Shown here piece by piece: positions 54,794-64,000 of a stretch of 64,000 bases of DNA (within the stretch, counting starts at the first letter, position 1; every line of letters starts with the position of its first letter). The stretch covers positions 62,001 through 126,000 of the forward strand of contig NZ_LMQB01000027.1 of NCBI RefSeq assembly GCF_001424045.1, written 5' to 3'. The notes beneath the pieces are model-generated. The model worked only from the letters and a program-made list of their open reading frames with translations, had not been told where the DNA came from and ran no database searches. The position numbers and the translations under genes were made by a program. This stretch comes from Rhizobium sp. Leaf371 (GTDB taxonomy: Bacteria > Pseudomonadota > Alphaproteobacteria > Rhizobiales > Rhizobiaceae).

Positions 54794-55876
54794 TCAACCG
54801 GGCAGGACGTGCCCCTGCCCCACGACCTCGATCGCGACCGTCTCGCCGGGTGCTGCGACATCGAAGCCCGAGACGCGCAGGTCGAGAACGGCCCGCGACG
54901 GCCCTTCCCCCACCTCGACCGTCAGACGGCAGAGACCGCCGCCGAATTCGCTGTCGAGCACGCGCGCGCGGGCGCCCTTGACGAGATCGGCTTCCCCGAG
55001 GCCGAGCCAGCGGATGCGCAACTGCTCGGGCCGGAGCATGACCTGCAAGCGCGGCCCCGAGCTGCCGCGAAGGTGTGATTCGTCGGTCGCACTTACGGGA
55101 ATGGCCCCGAGCACCGTGTCCGCCTGCCCCGATGTCACCACCGCATCCAGCAGGACGGCATCGCCGAGGAACAGGGCCGTCTGGCGATCCACGGGGCTTC
55201 GATAGAGAGACTGCGGGCTGCCTGCCTGAACCAGCCGCCCTTCGCGGAAGACGGCAACGTGGTCGGCAAAGGACAGGGCCTCGCCCTGATCGTGCGTCAC
55301 GAGAATGGACGTGGTTCCGGATGCGGCGAGAATCCGCGCGACCGTGCGGCGCATCGTGTCGCGCAGGCCGGTATCGAGCGCGGAGAAGGGCTCGTCGAGC
55401 AGCATCAGGCGCGGTTCGAGCGCGAGCGCGCGTGCCAGCGCCACGCGCTGCTGTTGTCCACCCGAGAGCTGATGCGGACGCCGCTGGAGCATGTCCGCGT
55501 CGAGTTCCACCATGGACATCAGGGCCGCAATCCGCCTGTCGCGCCCCTCCTGCCGTTTCGGCAGGCCGAAGCCGATGTTCTCGCCGACGGTCAGATGCGG
55601 AAACAAGGCACCATCCTGAGAGACGATGCCGATGCCGCGCTTGTGGGCGGGCACGTGAACGCCCTCACCCGCGAGATGGGTGCCATCCAGCGTGATGCGG
55701 CCGGTGTCCGGACGCTCAAAACCGGCGATCAGCTTGAGGAGCGTCGTCTTGCCGGACCCGGACGGGCCGACGATCGCGGTTCTTGCACCCGCGGGAACGG
55801 TGAGCGAGACGTCGATCAGCGCACGGGCGTCCCGGCCGTAGGTTTTGCTGACGGATTCGATGGACAGAAGGCTCAT
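54794..55876 (-). CDS. fbpC: Ferric iron ABC transporter, ATP-binding protein
   Basis: ATPase that drives Fe3+ import through FbpB. The 360-aa protein shows Walker [11 protein letters not shown]-loop, signature [15 protein letters not shown], Walker [13 protein letters not shown] and the H-loop, followed by a C-terminal TOBE-like regulatory region (about 250-360). It overlaps fbpB by 4 bases and ends 19 bases from the convergent kinase gene. Confidence 0.93.
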   Translation of the reverse strand: MSLLSIESVSKTYGRDARALIDVSLTVPAGARTAIVGPSGSGKTTLLKLIAGFERPDTGRITLDGTHLAGEGVHVPAHKRGIGIVSQDGALFPHLTVGENIGFGLPKRQEGRDRRIAALMSMVELDADMLQRRPHQLSGGQQQRVALARALALEPRLMLLDEPFSALDTGLRDTMRRTVARILAASGTTSILVTHDQGEALSFADHVAVFREGRLVQAGSPQSLYRSPVDRQTALFLGDAVLLDAVVTSGQADTVLGAIPVSATDESHLRGSSGPRLQVMLRPEQLRIRWLGLGEADLVKGARARVLDSEFGGGLCRLTVEVGEGPSRAVLDLRVSGFDVAAPGETVAIEVVGQGHVLPG

Positions 55877-57591
55877 GCGGCGCTCCCGCTTGCGCGGCTC
55901 GATTGGCGGTGAAGGACCAGTGTCAGCGGCAGCGACAGAACCACCATCATCAGCGCGTAAGGCGCGGCCGCGACATAATCGATTTCGCTCGTCAGCGACC
56001 AGAATTTGGTCGCAAGCGTTTCGACACCTGTCGGCGACAGCATGAGGGTGGCGGTGAGCTCGTTGGTGATCCCCAGTGCCACCAGCGCCGTGCTGGCGGC
56101 AGCACCCGGTGCGGCCAGCCGCATCGTCGTCACGCGCACCGCCTGGAGAGGCGGCCGGCCAAGCGCCATCGCCGCCCGCTCCAGCTCGACCGGTGCCTGG
56201 GCGATGCTGGCCCGCAAGGCCACGAGGGCGCGGGGGAGAAACAGGAGGCCGTAGGCCAGGAGGAGCGTTGCGAATGTCTGGTAGAGCGGCAGAACCAGCC
56301 GGACGGTGATGGTGACCAGCGCCAGCGCCACGACCACGCCCGGCAGCGAGCCCACATAATAGTGGCAGGCCTCAAGAAGGCGCTGGAGGCGGCCCGGTGC
56401 CCGTACAGAGAGCCAGGCCATGGGTGCGGCGGCCACCGTCGTCAGCATGCCGCCCATGACGGCAAGGAGGATGGTCTGGAACACGGCATTGCCGACCGTC
56501 TGCAGCGGCCAGATCTCCAGACCGCCGATCGCCAGCCACCGTGTGAGCGTCGTGAAGGGCACGCCGATGGCGAGCGCCGCGGTCACGAGGTTCAGCGCCA
56601 GCGCCGGCCAGACCCAGCGGCCGAGCGCGTGACGCGTCACCGTGCGCGGTGCCCCGGAGCCGACACGGGCATAGCGCTCGCCGCCGCGCGCCAGCGCTTC
56701 CGTGCCGAGAAGGGCAAGGCAGCAGAGCACGAGCACGCCCGAGAGCATGTTGGCGGCCGGACCGTTGAAGGCGGACTGGAACTGATCGACGATGGCGGTG
56801 GAAAACGTGTCGAAGCGGATCATGACGAACAATCCGTATTCCGCCAGCAGATGCAGGCCGACGAGCAGGCTGCCACCGCAGATCGCGACCCGCAACTGCG
56901 GAAGCACCGCGCGGAAAAACACGCGCCAGGGGCTGAGACCGAGAGAGGCTGCGGCATCCTCGATGGCGGGATCGAGGCGGCGGAGCTGTGCGGCGACCGG
57001 GAGATAGAGAAAGGGAAAATAGGCGAGCACCGAGACGAGCACGCCGCCGCCTAACCCCTTGAGCCCGGGAACGAGGCTGATCCAGGCATAGGAATGGACG
57101 AAGGCGGGAACCGCAAGCGGCGCGACGGCAAGCCAGGCCCAGAGCCGTGAGAATGGCAGGTCGGTCCGCTCCGTCAACCAAGCAAGGGAGACGGCCAGCA
57201 CGATGGTGAGCGGCACCGTGGCCGCTTCGAGAAGCGCGGTATTGATGAGGAGATCGCCGACCCGCCCGCGAAACACGAGGGCCACCACCTGATCCCATCC
57301 CGTCTGCATCGTCACCACGGCCACGAAGCCGAGGGGGATGAGACTGACCAGAGCCACGAGCAAAGCGGGCAGCGTGACCAGGGGATAGGCAAGACGCGAA
57401 CGCTCGCGCTGCGCGCGCTTCAGACCGCCCGGCGTTCTGCCCTCGGCGACGGCATAAGACTTGGCATCATAAGACTTGGCATCGGCATGCGGCACGGGTG
57501 GCGCCTTTACTCGGAACGGAAGATGCGCGCCTCCCCAAGGAAGCGCGCACGGGTCGCGATGACCTATTGCGGCGATTGTGGATGAAATCAA
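55873..57591 (-). CDS. fbpB: Ferric iron ABC transporter, fused permease
   Basis: A 572-aa permease made of two homologous halves, each with about six helices and an EAA-type loop ([16 protein letters not shown] and [15 protein letters not shown]). This two-domain form is typical of FbpB/SfuB. The start is uncertain: TTG at 57591 is the first candidate and GTG at 57495 the next; an in-frame duplication reading AKSYDAKSY lies just after the GTG. It follows fbpA by 54 bases. Confidence 0.9.
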   Translation of the reverse strand: MISSTIAAIGHRDPCALPWGGAHLPFRVKAPPVPHADAKSYDAKSYAVAEGRTPGGLKRAQRERSRLAYPLVTLPALLVALVSLIPLGFVAVVTMQTGWDQVVALVFRGRVGDLLINTALLEAATVPLTIVLAVSLAWLTERTDLPFSRLWAWLAVAPLAVPAFVHSYAWISLVPGLKGLGGGVLVSVLAYFPFLYLPVAAQLRRLDPAIEDAAASLGLSPWRVFFRAVLPQLRVAICGGSLLVGLHLLAEYGLFVMIRFDTFSTAIVDQFQSAFNGPAANMLSGVLVLCCLALLGTEALARGGERYARVGSGAPRTVTRHALGRWVWPALALNLVTAALAIGVPFTTLTRWLAIGGLEIWPLQTVGNAVFQTILLAVMGGMLTTVAAAPMAWLSVRAPGRLQRLLEACHYYVGSLPGVVVALALVTITVRLVLPLYQTFATLLLAYGLLFLPRALVALRASIAQAPVELERAAMALGRPPLQAVRVTTMRLAAPGAAASTALVALGITNELTATLMLSPTGVETLATKFWSLTSEIDYVAAAPYALMMVVLSLPLTLVLHRQSSRASGSAA

Positions 57592-57645
57592 TCCAGAATC
57601 GTCATGCAGACGTCATGTTGCGCCGGGATGGCGCCGTTGCGCCGC

Positions 57646-58659
57646 TTAGAGGATGCCGGCTTCCGTCATCAGGTCGGTGACCGACTTGCTGTTCAGCTGC
57701 TGCGGATCGACCTTGGGATAGTCCAGCGTGGAGAGGGCCGGCAGGGCCGCGTTGGACTCTTCGCCCTTGGCAACGGCGTATTCGAAGGACGTACCATCCC
57801 GCAGGACGGCCTGTCCGCCCTTGCCCGTCAGCCACTTCAGGAAGGCCTGAGCCTCCGTCTTGTGCTGGCTGGAGGCGAGGATACCGCCGCCGGAAATGCT
57901 GACGAAGGCGCCCGGATCCTGGTTCTTGAAGAAGTGCAGCGCGACGTTCTTGCTGTTCTCGCCGGTCTTCGCCTGATCGCCGAAGTAATAGTAGTGGTAG
58001 ATCACCGCGCCTTCGACTTCGCCGGCGTTCACAGCCTTCATGGCCGTCGAATTGCCCTTGTAGGCGGTGAAGTTCGTCTTCATCGCGGCAAGCCATTCCT
58101 TGGTCGCGGCTTCGCCCTTCAGTGCCAGGAGCGCGCTGACGATCGCCTGAAAGTCGGCGCCAGCGGGAGACGCCGCCCAGCGGCCTTTCCAGGCGGGATC
58201 TGCGAGATCGAGCAGCGACTTCGGCAGCTTGTCCTCGGTCAGCTTGGTCTTGTCGTAGGCAAAGACCGTCGAGCGGGCGGCAACGCCGACCCAGTGGCCG
58301 TTCGACGGCTGAAAGGTTTCCGGAACCTGCGCCAGCGTCTCCTTTGCGACCGGTTCGAACAGGCCGGCCTGATCGACCAGCGACATGGCCGGAGAGTTTT
58401 CCGTGAGGAAGACGTCGGCCGGGGATGCGGCACCTTCCTGGACGATCTGGTTGGCGAACTCCATGTCGCTGCCCTTGCGCAGCGTCACCTTGATGCCGGT
58501 CTCCTTCGTGAAGGCCTCGGCCCAGGCGACGCCCAGGCTTTCATGCTGAGCATTGTAGACGACGATACCGGCGGATTCGGACTGGGCATGCGCGGGGTTC
58601 ATCGCAGCCAGAAGGGCAGCCGCGGCAACGAAGCCTGCGGCACGGACGGAAATTTTCAT
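57646..58659 (-). CDS. fbpA: Ferric iron ABC transporter, periplasmic binding protein
   Basis: Periplasmic Fe3+-binding protein of 337 aa. A signal peptide ends near AHAQ; the mature start is IVVYNAQHESLGVAWAEAF. The run of tyrosines in VIYHYYYFGDQA matches the two iron-coordinating tyrosines of FbpA. A GGAGG site precedes the ATG at 58659. It is the first gene of fbpABC and has a clear promoter and a RirA/IRO-type box upstream, pointing to expression under iron shortage. Confidence 0.93.
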   Translation of the reverse strand: MKISVRAAGFVAAAALLAAMNPAHAQSESAGIVVYNAQHESLGVAWAEAFTKETGIKVTLRKGSDMEFANQIVQEGAASPADVFLTENSPAMSLVDQAGLFEPVAKETLAQVPETFQPSNGHWVGVAARSTVFAYDKTKLTEDKLPKSLLDLADPAWKGRWAASPAGADFQAIVSALLALKGEAATKEWLAAMKTNFTAYKGNSTAMKAVNAGEVEGAVIYHYYYFGDQAKTGENSKNVALHFFKNQDPGAFVSISGGGILASSQHKTEAQAFLKWLTGKGGQAVLRDGTSFEYAVAKGEESNAALPALSTLDYPKVDPQQLNSKSVTDLMTEAGIL

Positions 58660-58702
58660 GACGGCCTCCTCAGAGTGTCCGGGCGACGCGCCCGGCAGAG
58701 GC

Positions 58703-58731
58703 GGTATAGATAAGATGAACCTAAAGGTCAA
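58703..58731 (-). promoter_or_regulatory. Promoter of fbpABC
   Basis: TTGACC (-35, 58726-58731) and TATACC (-10, 58703-58708) are separated by exactly 17 bases and lie 44 bases before the fbpA start. This is the best sigma-70-like promoter in the window. Confidence 0.8.
58716..58730. promoter_or_regulatory. Iron-responsive operator (IRO/RirA box, TGA-N9-TCA)
   Basis: TGA, nine bases, TCA, as in the IRO motif bound by the Rhizobium iron regulator RirA. The inner part is also palindromic (ACCTAAAGG). It overlaps the -35 box, as expected for a repressor that acts when iron is sufficient. Confidence 0.75.
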
Positions 58732-58858
58732 CTTTAAGAAAATCTGGTGCTCGCCCTCCGTTGCTCCAGAAGAAGCCGCACTTTTCCGGGTTTTCAGCCC
58801 CCTCGCGCTCCGGACGCAATCAGCCCTTCAAGATCACCTTTGTGTTATCGCAGATGCG

Positions 58859-59314
58859 TTACAAGCCGGTCAGCGGCATGTCGCTCACGACTCGCGAGAG
58901 AAAAACGACGTAGAATGCATAGCCGGCATTGGCGAGGATCAGGCAGAGACAGGCGAGCGAGCCGAGATCCTTGGCATTGCGCCCCATCTCGGAGATCTCG
59001 GGCGATACGCGATCGACGATCTCCTCGATCGCTGTGTTCAATGCCTCAAACGCGATCATCAGCAGGAAGAGAAGCATCATCGCGACGTATTGAAACAATG
59101 TCGCGCCGCTCACCGCAAAGGCGATCATGGCCACGGCAAAGCCGATGAGCTCCTGCCGGAACGCGGCTTCTCCGAGCAGGCGCCTCGCTCCGCCGAGGGA
59201 ATAGGTGGCGGCGGCGAAGAAATGCTGAAGACCTGTCAGCTTTCGCGGCAGCTTATCGCCCGGCGTCTTTTGTGAGGGCTTTCGCTCCTGCATCTGCAGC
59301 GCATTCCTGTTCAT
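58859..59314 (-). CDS. dgkA: Diacylglycerol kinase
   Basis: Small integral-membrane kinase that turns diacylglycerol to phosphatidate. The 151-aa product has the family core: [35 protein letters not shown] and [14 protein letters not shown], with three membrane helices. The N-terminus is about 30 residues longer than E. coli DgkA (121 aa). The ATG at 59314 lies 1 base after the eptA stop. EptA releases diacylglycerol when it uses phosphatidylethanolamine, so DgkA can recycle it. Confidence 0.93.
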   Translation of the reverse strand: MNRNALQMQERKPSQKTPGDKLPRKLTGLQHFFAAATYSLGGARRLLGEAAFRQELIGFAVAMIAFAVSGATLFQYVAMMLLFLLMIAFEALNTAIEEIVDRVSPEISEMGRNAKDLGSLACLCLILANAGYAFYVVFLSRVVSDMPLTGL

Positions 59315-59315
59315 C

Positions 59316-60941
59316 TCAGCTTCTGGCCACGCAGGGCGCAAAAGCGTCCAGTTCGCGATTATAGACATCCGTCTGGATGTTCATCATGCCCAGAACCGTG
59401 TGAAACAGGTTGTCGTGCGACATGGCCGCATCCGAATAGGCGAGAAGGCACTTGGTATCAAGCCCCATGGTCCGGCTGTAGGACGGCGAGAACCAGGAGA
59501 TGAAGGGCACGTGGGTCTGCTCCGTCGGCGCGATCGCGTAGGGCGCACCGTGCAGGTAGATGCCGTTTTCACCGAGCGATTCGCCATGGTCCGACATGTA
59601 GATCATCGCTCCGGCCACCGTATCCTCATGCTTGGCCAACAGCTTTGCGACGCTCGCGAGGATGTGGTCCGTGTAGAGGATCGTGTTGTCATAGGCGTTG
59701 ACGATTTCGTCCGGTGAGCAGTTCATCAGCTCGTCCGTGCGGCAATCGGGCGTGAAGCGCCGGAACTCCTCCGGGTAGCGTGCGAAGTAACCGGGGCCGT
59801 GGCTGCCCAACTGGTGGAGCACGATGACCGTGTCCTGGTTGACCGCCGCCAGCTTGCTATCGAGGCCATCGAGGAAGATCGCGTCGAGGCACTCGCCGTC
59901 CTTACAGAGCGGGCTGTTCTGTCGATCGGCCTTGGTGGCGTAGTCGGTCAGCTTGGCGATGCCCTTGCTGCCGGTATTGTTGTCCCACCAGGAGACGCTG
60001 ATGCCGGCGTGGGTCAGCACATCGACCAGGTTCTGACGCGTATGGGCCTTGGTCTCGGTATATTCGGTGCGCCGGTAGCCGGAGAACATGCAGGGCAAGG
60101 AGACGGCCGTCGCCGTGCCGCAACTGCTCGTATTGCGGAAGTTCACGACGCCGAGCGCTTTCAGCTCCGGGTTGGTTTCCCGCCCGTAGCCATCGAGCGA
60201 GAAATTGGCGGCGCGGGCGGTTTCCCCGGCAACGACCACGACGACCACAGGCTTCTTCTCGGCCGTCAGACGGTCTCCTGCGCGTGCATCGATGCCGAAA
60301 GGTGCCACGACGAGATCGACGTCCATGTAGACGGACCGCGCGTAGCGGACGGCAGCCGACAGCGGGGCCGCCGGATTGAAGACGGTAAGGACTTCCTTCC
60401 GCTCACGGGCGACGTAGGCGATGGCGGCGTAATTGTAGCTGATGAGCGTCAGTGCCACACCGAGTGCCGGGACGATCAGCGCGAGGTTGCGCACTGCCTT
60501 CTGCAAAAACGGACGATGCCGGACCCGCACGAGGCCGATCATGACGGCAGGGAGCACGGCGAAGACCAGGATGTGAAAGAGGAAATGCGGCGTCAGCAGA
60601 TGGCCGGCCTCCGCGCCGGTCGTCACGAAGGCGCTCTCCACCATCGCCTTGTCCACGACGATGCCGTAGGTATCGGTGAAGTAGGAGGCGGTGCCGGCGA
60701 CAAGCACGCAGAGGATGAGAACAGGCTTGATGAGGTAGCGGACCGACAACGTGACCAGCACGCAGATGGTCAGCAGCGAAATGGCGGCGGAGAAGGCGAC
60801 GAGGCTCGCCTTGTTGGACGAGAACGCAGCCGCCGTGCGGCTCCAGAAGGTGATGTTGGTGACGATGAGAAGATAGGCCGAGACGATAAGGGTAAGCGGA
60901 ATGCTACCGATTTCGGGCCGCAACCGTTTTGCGATGTTCAA
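59316..60941 (-). CDS. eptA: Phosphoethanolamine transferase (EptA/MCR family)
   Basis: Inner-membrane enzyme that moves phosphoethanolamine to lipid A, lowering its charge and giving resistance to cationic peptides such as polymyxin. Five N-terminal helices precede a periplasmic sulfatase-like domain with the acceptor Thr in [11 protein letters not shown] (about 241), [12 protein letters not shown] and EQTHVPF, plus several paired Cys. A TTG at 60941 with GGGAG 7 bases upstream gives a family-like start ([17 protein letters not shown]); an ATG at 61010 is the alternative. It is coupled to dgkA. Confidence 0.92.
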   Translation of the reverse strand: MNIAKRLRPEIGSIPLTLIVSAYLLIVTNITFWSRTAAAFSSNKASLVAFSAAISLLTICVLVTLSVRYLIKPVLILCVLVAGTASYFTDTYGIVVDKAMVESAFVTTGAEAGHLLTPHFLFHILVFAVLPAVMIGLVRVRHRPFLQKAVRNLALIVPALGVALTLISYNYAAIAYVARERKEVLTVFNPAAPLSAAVRYARSVYMDVDLVVAPFGIDARAGDRLTAEKKPVVVVVVAGETARAANFSLDGYGRETNPELKALGVVNFRNTSSCGTATAVSLPCMFSGYRRTEYTETKAHTRQNLVDVLTHAGISVSWWDNNTGSKGIAKLTDYATKADRQNSPLCKDGECLDAIFLDGLDSKLAAVNQDTVIVLHQLGSHGPGYFARYPEEFRRFTPDCRTDELMNCSPDEIVNAYDNTILYTDHILASVAKLLAKHEDTVAGAMIYMSDHGESLGENGIYLHGAPYAIAPTEQTHVPFISWFSPSYSRTMGLDTKCLLAYSDAAMSHDNLFHTVLGMMNIQTDVYNRELDAFAPCVARS

Positions 60942-61124
60942 GGGGATACTCCCGTCAGGATGCTGGCGGGAACCCGTCAGGCTATGCTGTCGGTGTGGTA
61001 CGGCCGACATCCTGTCGGGAAACTGTCAGGGCTGACCAACCTCATCTTGAGGGTCCAGCAGAGAAGCGCGGCCGCTGCGCTGCGCCTCTCTCTCGCTACG
61101 TCTTCGGCTTGGTGCCAGTTCGGC

Positions 61125-62447
61125 TTAATGCCAATCTTCGGCGGCCGGCTTCGGACCCTGACCAAGGCGACGGTCGAGTTCTCCGGCTTCGGTTTCCGTC
61201 AGGCGCAGATCCAGACGGATCGAGCCGTCCTCGAGATCCTCGCGCTGATCGACAATCGCGTGTTCGTAAAGCCACGGCAGAAGCTGCAGCCGATCGACGG
61301 GGAGCGTGACCGTCGTCTCCATCATGACGCCGGAGAGGCGGCGATTGATTTCCTGCATGAGGGCATCCACCCCCTCGCCCGTCACGGCGGAGACGGTGAC
61401 GGTGTTGGGCGTATGCGCCGCCTTCTCGAGCATCGCCGCATGCGGCTCCTCTTCCAGCCGGTCGATCTTGTTCCAGACCTCCAGCAGGCGTTCGGACCGC
61501 GCTTTCTCATCAATGCCGAGATCTTCGAGAATGCGCTCGACATCATCCGACTGGGCCGCATGGTCCGGGTCCGAGACATCGCGGACATGCAGGATGAGGT
61601 CGGCTTCCAGCACCTCTTCGAGCGTCGCCCGGAAGGCCGCCACGAGGTGCGTCGGCAGGTCCGAGATGAACCCGACCGTGTCGGACAGGATGACGGTCCG
61701 GCCCTGCGGCAGCTTCATCCGGCGCAAGGTCGGATCGAGGGTCGCAAAGAGCATGTCCTCGGCCAGCACGCCCGCGCCTGTAATTCGGTTGAAGAGGGTC
61801 GATTTGCCGGCATTGGTGTAGCCGACGAGGGCGACGATCGGATGCGGCACCTTGCGACGCTTGGAACGGTGAAGCTGGCGCGTCCGGCGCACCTGCTCCA
61901 GTTCCTTTTCCAGCTTGATGATCTTGTCCTGAAGCTGGCGACGGTCGGCCTCGATCTGGGTTTCGCCCGGACCGCCCATGAAGCCCGCGCCGCCGCGCTG
62001 ACGCTCAAGGTGGGTCCAGCTGCGGACCAGACGGCCCTTCTGATAGTTCAGATGGGCCAGATCGACCTGCAGCGTACCTTCCTTGGTGGAGGCGCGACGG
62101 CCAAAAATCTCGAGGATGAGGCCCGTCCGGTCGATGACCTTCGCGTTCCATTCCTTTTCGAGGTTTCGCTGCTGCACCGGCGTCAGCGGATGGTCCACGA
62201 TCACGAGACCGGCATCCTGGGCGTCGAGAAGTTGCCCGATTTCCTCGATCTTGCCGCTGCCAAGCAGCGTTCCAGGCTTTGGCTGGGCGATCGGCACGAC
62301 CAGACCCTGGACGACGGACAGGTCGATGGCGCGGGCAAGCCCGATCGTCTCCTCCAGACGTGCCTCGTCCGTGCGAACCGAATGCGGCTGCTCGGCCTGC
62401 TGACGGCCTGTTTTCTTGACGACCGGGACGATGACCAGCGCCCGCAT
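61125..62447 (-). CDS. hflX: Ribosome-associated GTPase HflX
   Basis: GTPase that binds the 50S subunit and splits stalled or hibernating ribosomes. The 440-aa form shows the N-terminal glycine-rich domain ([25 protein letters not shown]), a coiled-coil linker and the G domain with [14 protein letters not shown] and NKID. The ATG at 62447 has no ribosome-binding site and the frame stays open upstream to the hfq stop without ATG, GTG or TTG. It follows hfq by 79 bases; the hfq-hflX order is widely conserved. Confidence 0.95.
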   Translation of the reverse strand: MRALVIVPVVKKTGRQQAEQPHSVRTDEARLEETIGLARAIDLSVVQGLVVPIAQPKPGTLLGSGKIEEIGQLLDAQDAGLVIVDHPLTPVQQRNLEKEWNAKVIDRTGLILEIFGRRASTKEGTLQVDLAHLNYQKGRLVRSWTHLERQRGGAGFMGGPGETQIEADRRQLQDKIIKLEKELEQVRRTRQLHRSKRRKVPHPIVALVGYTNAGKSTLFNRITGAGVLAEDMLFATLDPTLRRMKLPQGRTVILSDTVGFISDLPTHLVAAFRATLEEVLEADLILHVRDVSDPDHAAQSDDVERILEDLGIDEKARSERLLEVWNKIDRLEEEPHAAMLEKAAHTPNTVTVSAVTGEGVDALMQEINRRLSGVMMETTVTLPVDRLQLLPWLYEHAIVDQREDLEDGSIRLDLRLTETEAGELDRRLGQGPKPAAEDWH

Positions 62448-62526
62448 GTCGTCGCGGTGCTTTTCGGTCTCGGGAATGATGCTGTCTGGGGTATCGTTGT
62501 GTTTTGTGATGGCTTCAGTCCGGTGT

Positions 62527-62769
62527 TCAGGATGCGGATTCTTCGCTCTCGAACATCTGCATGGGCTGGCCCGGCATGATGGTCGAGATGGCGTGCTTGT
62601 AAACGAGCTGGGAATGCCCGTCGCGCCGCAGCAGCACGCAGAAGTTATCGAACGAGGTCACGACGCCGGTCAGTTTGACGCCGTTGATGAGGAAGATGGT
62701 AAGAGAGATCTTCTGTTTGCGGACCGTGTTGAGAAAAAGGTCCTGCAGGTTCTGAGAACGTTCCGCCAT
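62527..62769 (-). CDS. hfq: RNA-binding protein Hfq
   Basis: Hexameric RNA chaperone for small regulatory RNAs, including nitrogen-fixation control in rhizobia. The 80-aa protein has Sm1 ([20 protein letters not shown]) and Sm2 ([10 protein letters not shown]) with the key KH residues and the F in FDNFCVLL. The C-terminal tail is short and acidic, as in alphaproteobacteria. It lies 188 bases after ntrX; trkA, often found between them, is absent. Confidence 0.97.
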   Translation of the reverse strand: MAERSQNLQDLFLNTVRKQKISLTIFLINGVKLTGVVTSFDNFCVLLRRDGHSQLVYKHAISTIMPGQPMQMFESEESAS

Positions 62770-62957
62770 AGCGCCGCTTCTTTCTTTATTGCCGGTTCGA
62801 AAACAACCGGTTGATAGGTCTGCAAATCGAGAGTTGCCCCGTGCGCCTGCCCCTCAGACGCTGCGGAATCTGGTACCGCATCAAGGTCTCTTTCGCAATG
62901 TCGAAAAAGCCTCTGCGATGTTTCCGTGACACGGTAGGTCCCGGCTTTCGCAGGGTC

Positions 62958-64000
62958 TCAGACCCCCAGAGACTTCAGCTTGCGATGCAGGGCGGAGCGC
63001 TCCATGCCCACGAACTCCGCGGTGCGCGAGATGTTTCCGCCGAAACGATTGATCTGGGCAATGAGATAATCCCGCTCGAACATCTCGCGCGCTTCGCGCA
63101 GCGGCAAGGTCATGATGTGCTGGTCGCCCTGCGCGGAAATCTTGGGCAGGCTGTCGCCCACTTCGGTCGGCAGCATATCGGCCGAGATGACCGTGTCCGG
63201 GCCATCGGAGCGCGCGAGGATCATCAGGCGTTCGATATTGTTGCGCAACTGGCGGATATTTCCCGGCCAGCCATGGGCCTGCAGCACTGCCAGCGCGTCG
63301 TCGCCGATCTTGCGCGAGCGGATGCCGGCCTGTTCGCTGATCTGGCGCATGAACATATCGACCAGGAACGGGATGTCCTCCCGGCGATCCGCAAGGGCGG
63401 GAACCCGAACCGGAATGACGGCCAGCCGGTGATAAAGATCCTCGCGGAAGGCGCCTTCGGCAATCAGGCTTTCGAGATTATAGGCGGTCGAAGAGATGAT
63501 GCGCACATCGACCTTGACGCGCTTCGAGCCACCGACGCGCTCGAACTGCTGATCCACGAGAACGCGCAGGATCTTGTTCTGCGTTTCCCGCGGCATCTCG
63601 CCGATCTCGTCGAGATAGAGCATGCCGCCATGGGCTTCCTCCAATGCGCCGGTCTTGCGCGGCTGGCCCGGCGTGCCCTCGGTGCCGAACAAGGCGATTT
63701 CCATGCGGTCGGGCGTGATCGCGGCCGCGTTCAGCGCCACGAAGGGGCCCGCAGCGCGCGCCGACTTCTTGTGGATCATCCGCGCCACCAGCTCCTTGCC
63801 CGAGCCGGATGGGCCGTGGATCATAATGCGGCTGTTGGTGGGCGCAACCTTCTCGATGGTCTGGCGCAACTGCGAAACGGCAACGGAGGTGCCGATCAAC
63901 TCGACGGGATCGCCGGAACGCTTTTTGAGCTCGGTGACCTCGCGCTTGAGCTTCGAGTTTTCGAGTGCCCGTTCCGCAATCAGGATCAGCCGGTCCGCCT
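62958..64000 (-). CDS. ntrX: Nitrogen response regulator NtrX (C-terminal part)
   Basis: Response regulator partner of NtrY, involved in nitrogen and redox control. The window holds the last 347 codons; the receiver domain lies beyond the right edge. Seen are the linker helix, the AAA+ domain with Walker A GPSGSGKE and Walker B GGMLYLDEIGE, and the Fis-type helix-turn-helix at the end (FGGNISRTAEFVGMERSALH). The sigma-54-contacting GAFTGA loop is missing: the place reads FGTEGTPGQPRKTGALEEA. It therefore probably does not activate sigma-54 in the usual way. Confidence 0.93.
   Translation of the reverse strand, partial: ADRLILIAERALENSKLKREVTELKKRSGDPVELIGTSVAVSQLRQTIEKVAPTNSRIMIHGPSGSGKELVARMIHKKSARAAGPFVALNAAAITPDRMEIALFGTEGTPGQPRKTGALEEAHGGMLYLDEIGEMPRETQNKILRVLVDQQFERVGGSKRVKVDVRIISSTAYNLESLIAEGAFREDLYHRLAVIPVRVPALADRREDIPFLVDMFMRQISEQAGIRSRKIGDDALAVLQAHGWPGNIRQLRNNIERLMILARSDGPDTVISADMLPTEVGDSLPKISAQGDQHIMTLPLREAREMFERDYLIAQINRFGGNISRTAEFVGMERSALHRKLKSLGV

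Noticed and set aside
59799-62579. 926-codon open frame on the plus strand opposite eptA and hflX
   Set aside because: It runs across two unrelated genes and the gap between them, so it is a shadow of GC bias.
1-64000. CRISPR arrays, tRNA/rRNA genes, insertion sequences, prophage or integrative elements
   Set aside because: I looked for regular repeats, T-loop-like sequences, transposases and integrases and found none.

Overview
The window is a piece of core chromosome from an alphaproteobacterium of the order Hyphomicrobiales (Rhizobiales), most likely family Rhizobiaceae. Supporting signs are uniformly high GC with strong third-position bias, an ExoR regulator beside xthA, the tolC-popZ-valS order, the argS-SPOR-nagZ-scpAB-tatABC-serS-pcm order, an ntrX-hfq-hflX end, and a RirA/IRO-type iron box. 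I saw no insertion sequence, prophage, integrase, CRISPR array, tRNA or rRNA gene. The window cuts two genes: a lipoprotein at the left edge and ntrX at the right edge.

Layout. 1-14 kb (minus strand): lipoprotein fragment, unknown small protein, pcm, serS, tatC-tatB-tatA, scpB-scpA, nagZ, a large SPOR cell-wall-binding protein, argS and dgt. 14-20 kb: erpA (+), cardiolipin synthase (-), xthA (+), exoR (-) and an OmpP1/FadL porin (-). 20-31 kb (minus): valS, popZ, tolC, a second PIMT-like methyltransferase, exbD-exbB and a nuclease-less ComEC. 31-38 kb: gltA (+), an L,D-transpeptidase (-), fumC (+) and a diguanylate cyclase (+). 38-43 kb: nucleoside 2-deoxyribosyltransferase, LtrA and a DUF971 protein (-), then moaA, mobA and mobB (+). 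43-46 kb (minus): polysaccharide deacetylase and a repeat-rich OmpA-family protein. 46-51 kb (plus): amino-acid ABC transporter lacking its ATPase, Usg, a TPR methyltransferase and a beta-hydroxyacid dehydrogenase. 51-64 kb: Lrp regulator, Fe-S type UDG and SNase-like nuclease (-), a PleC/DivJ-type histidine kinase (+), then fbpABC iron transporter, dgkA-eptA, hflX, hfq and ntrX (all -).

How the genes work together. Several groups serve the envelope and the cell cycle: Tat export; ScpAB and PopZ for chromosome organisation; NagZ, SPOR and L,D-transpeptidase for peptidoglycan; cardiolipin synthase; and EptA with DgkA for lipid A modification and diacylglycerol recycling. A second theme is iron and metal cofactors: fbpABC under a probable RirA box, ExbBD, ErpA, and MoaA/MobAB with a DUF971 neighbour. 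gltA and fumC are two TCA-cycle genes with clear terminators.

No obviously novel multi-gene system stands out. The points most worth a second look are the iron box on fbpA, the one-base-spaced eptA-dgkA pair, the five-fold charged repeat in the OmpA-family protein, NtrX without GAFTGA, the orphan ABC transporter without ATPase, and gene losses (surE, trkA) relative to the usual rhizobial order. All functions are from motif recognition by eye; no database search was possible.
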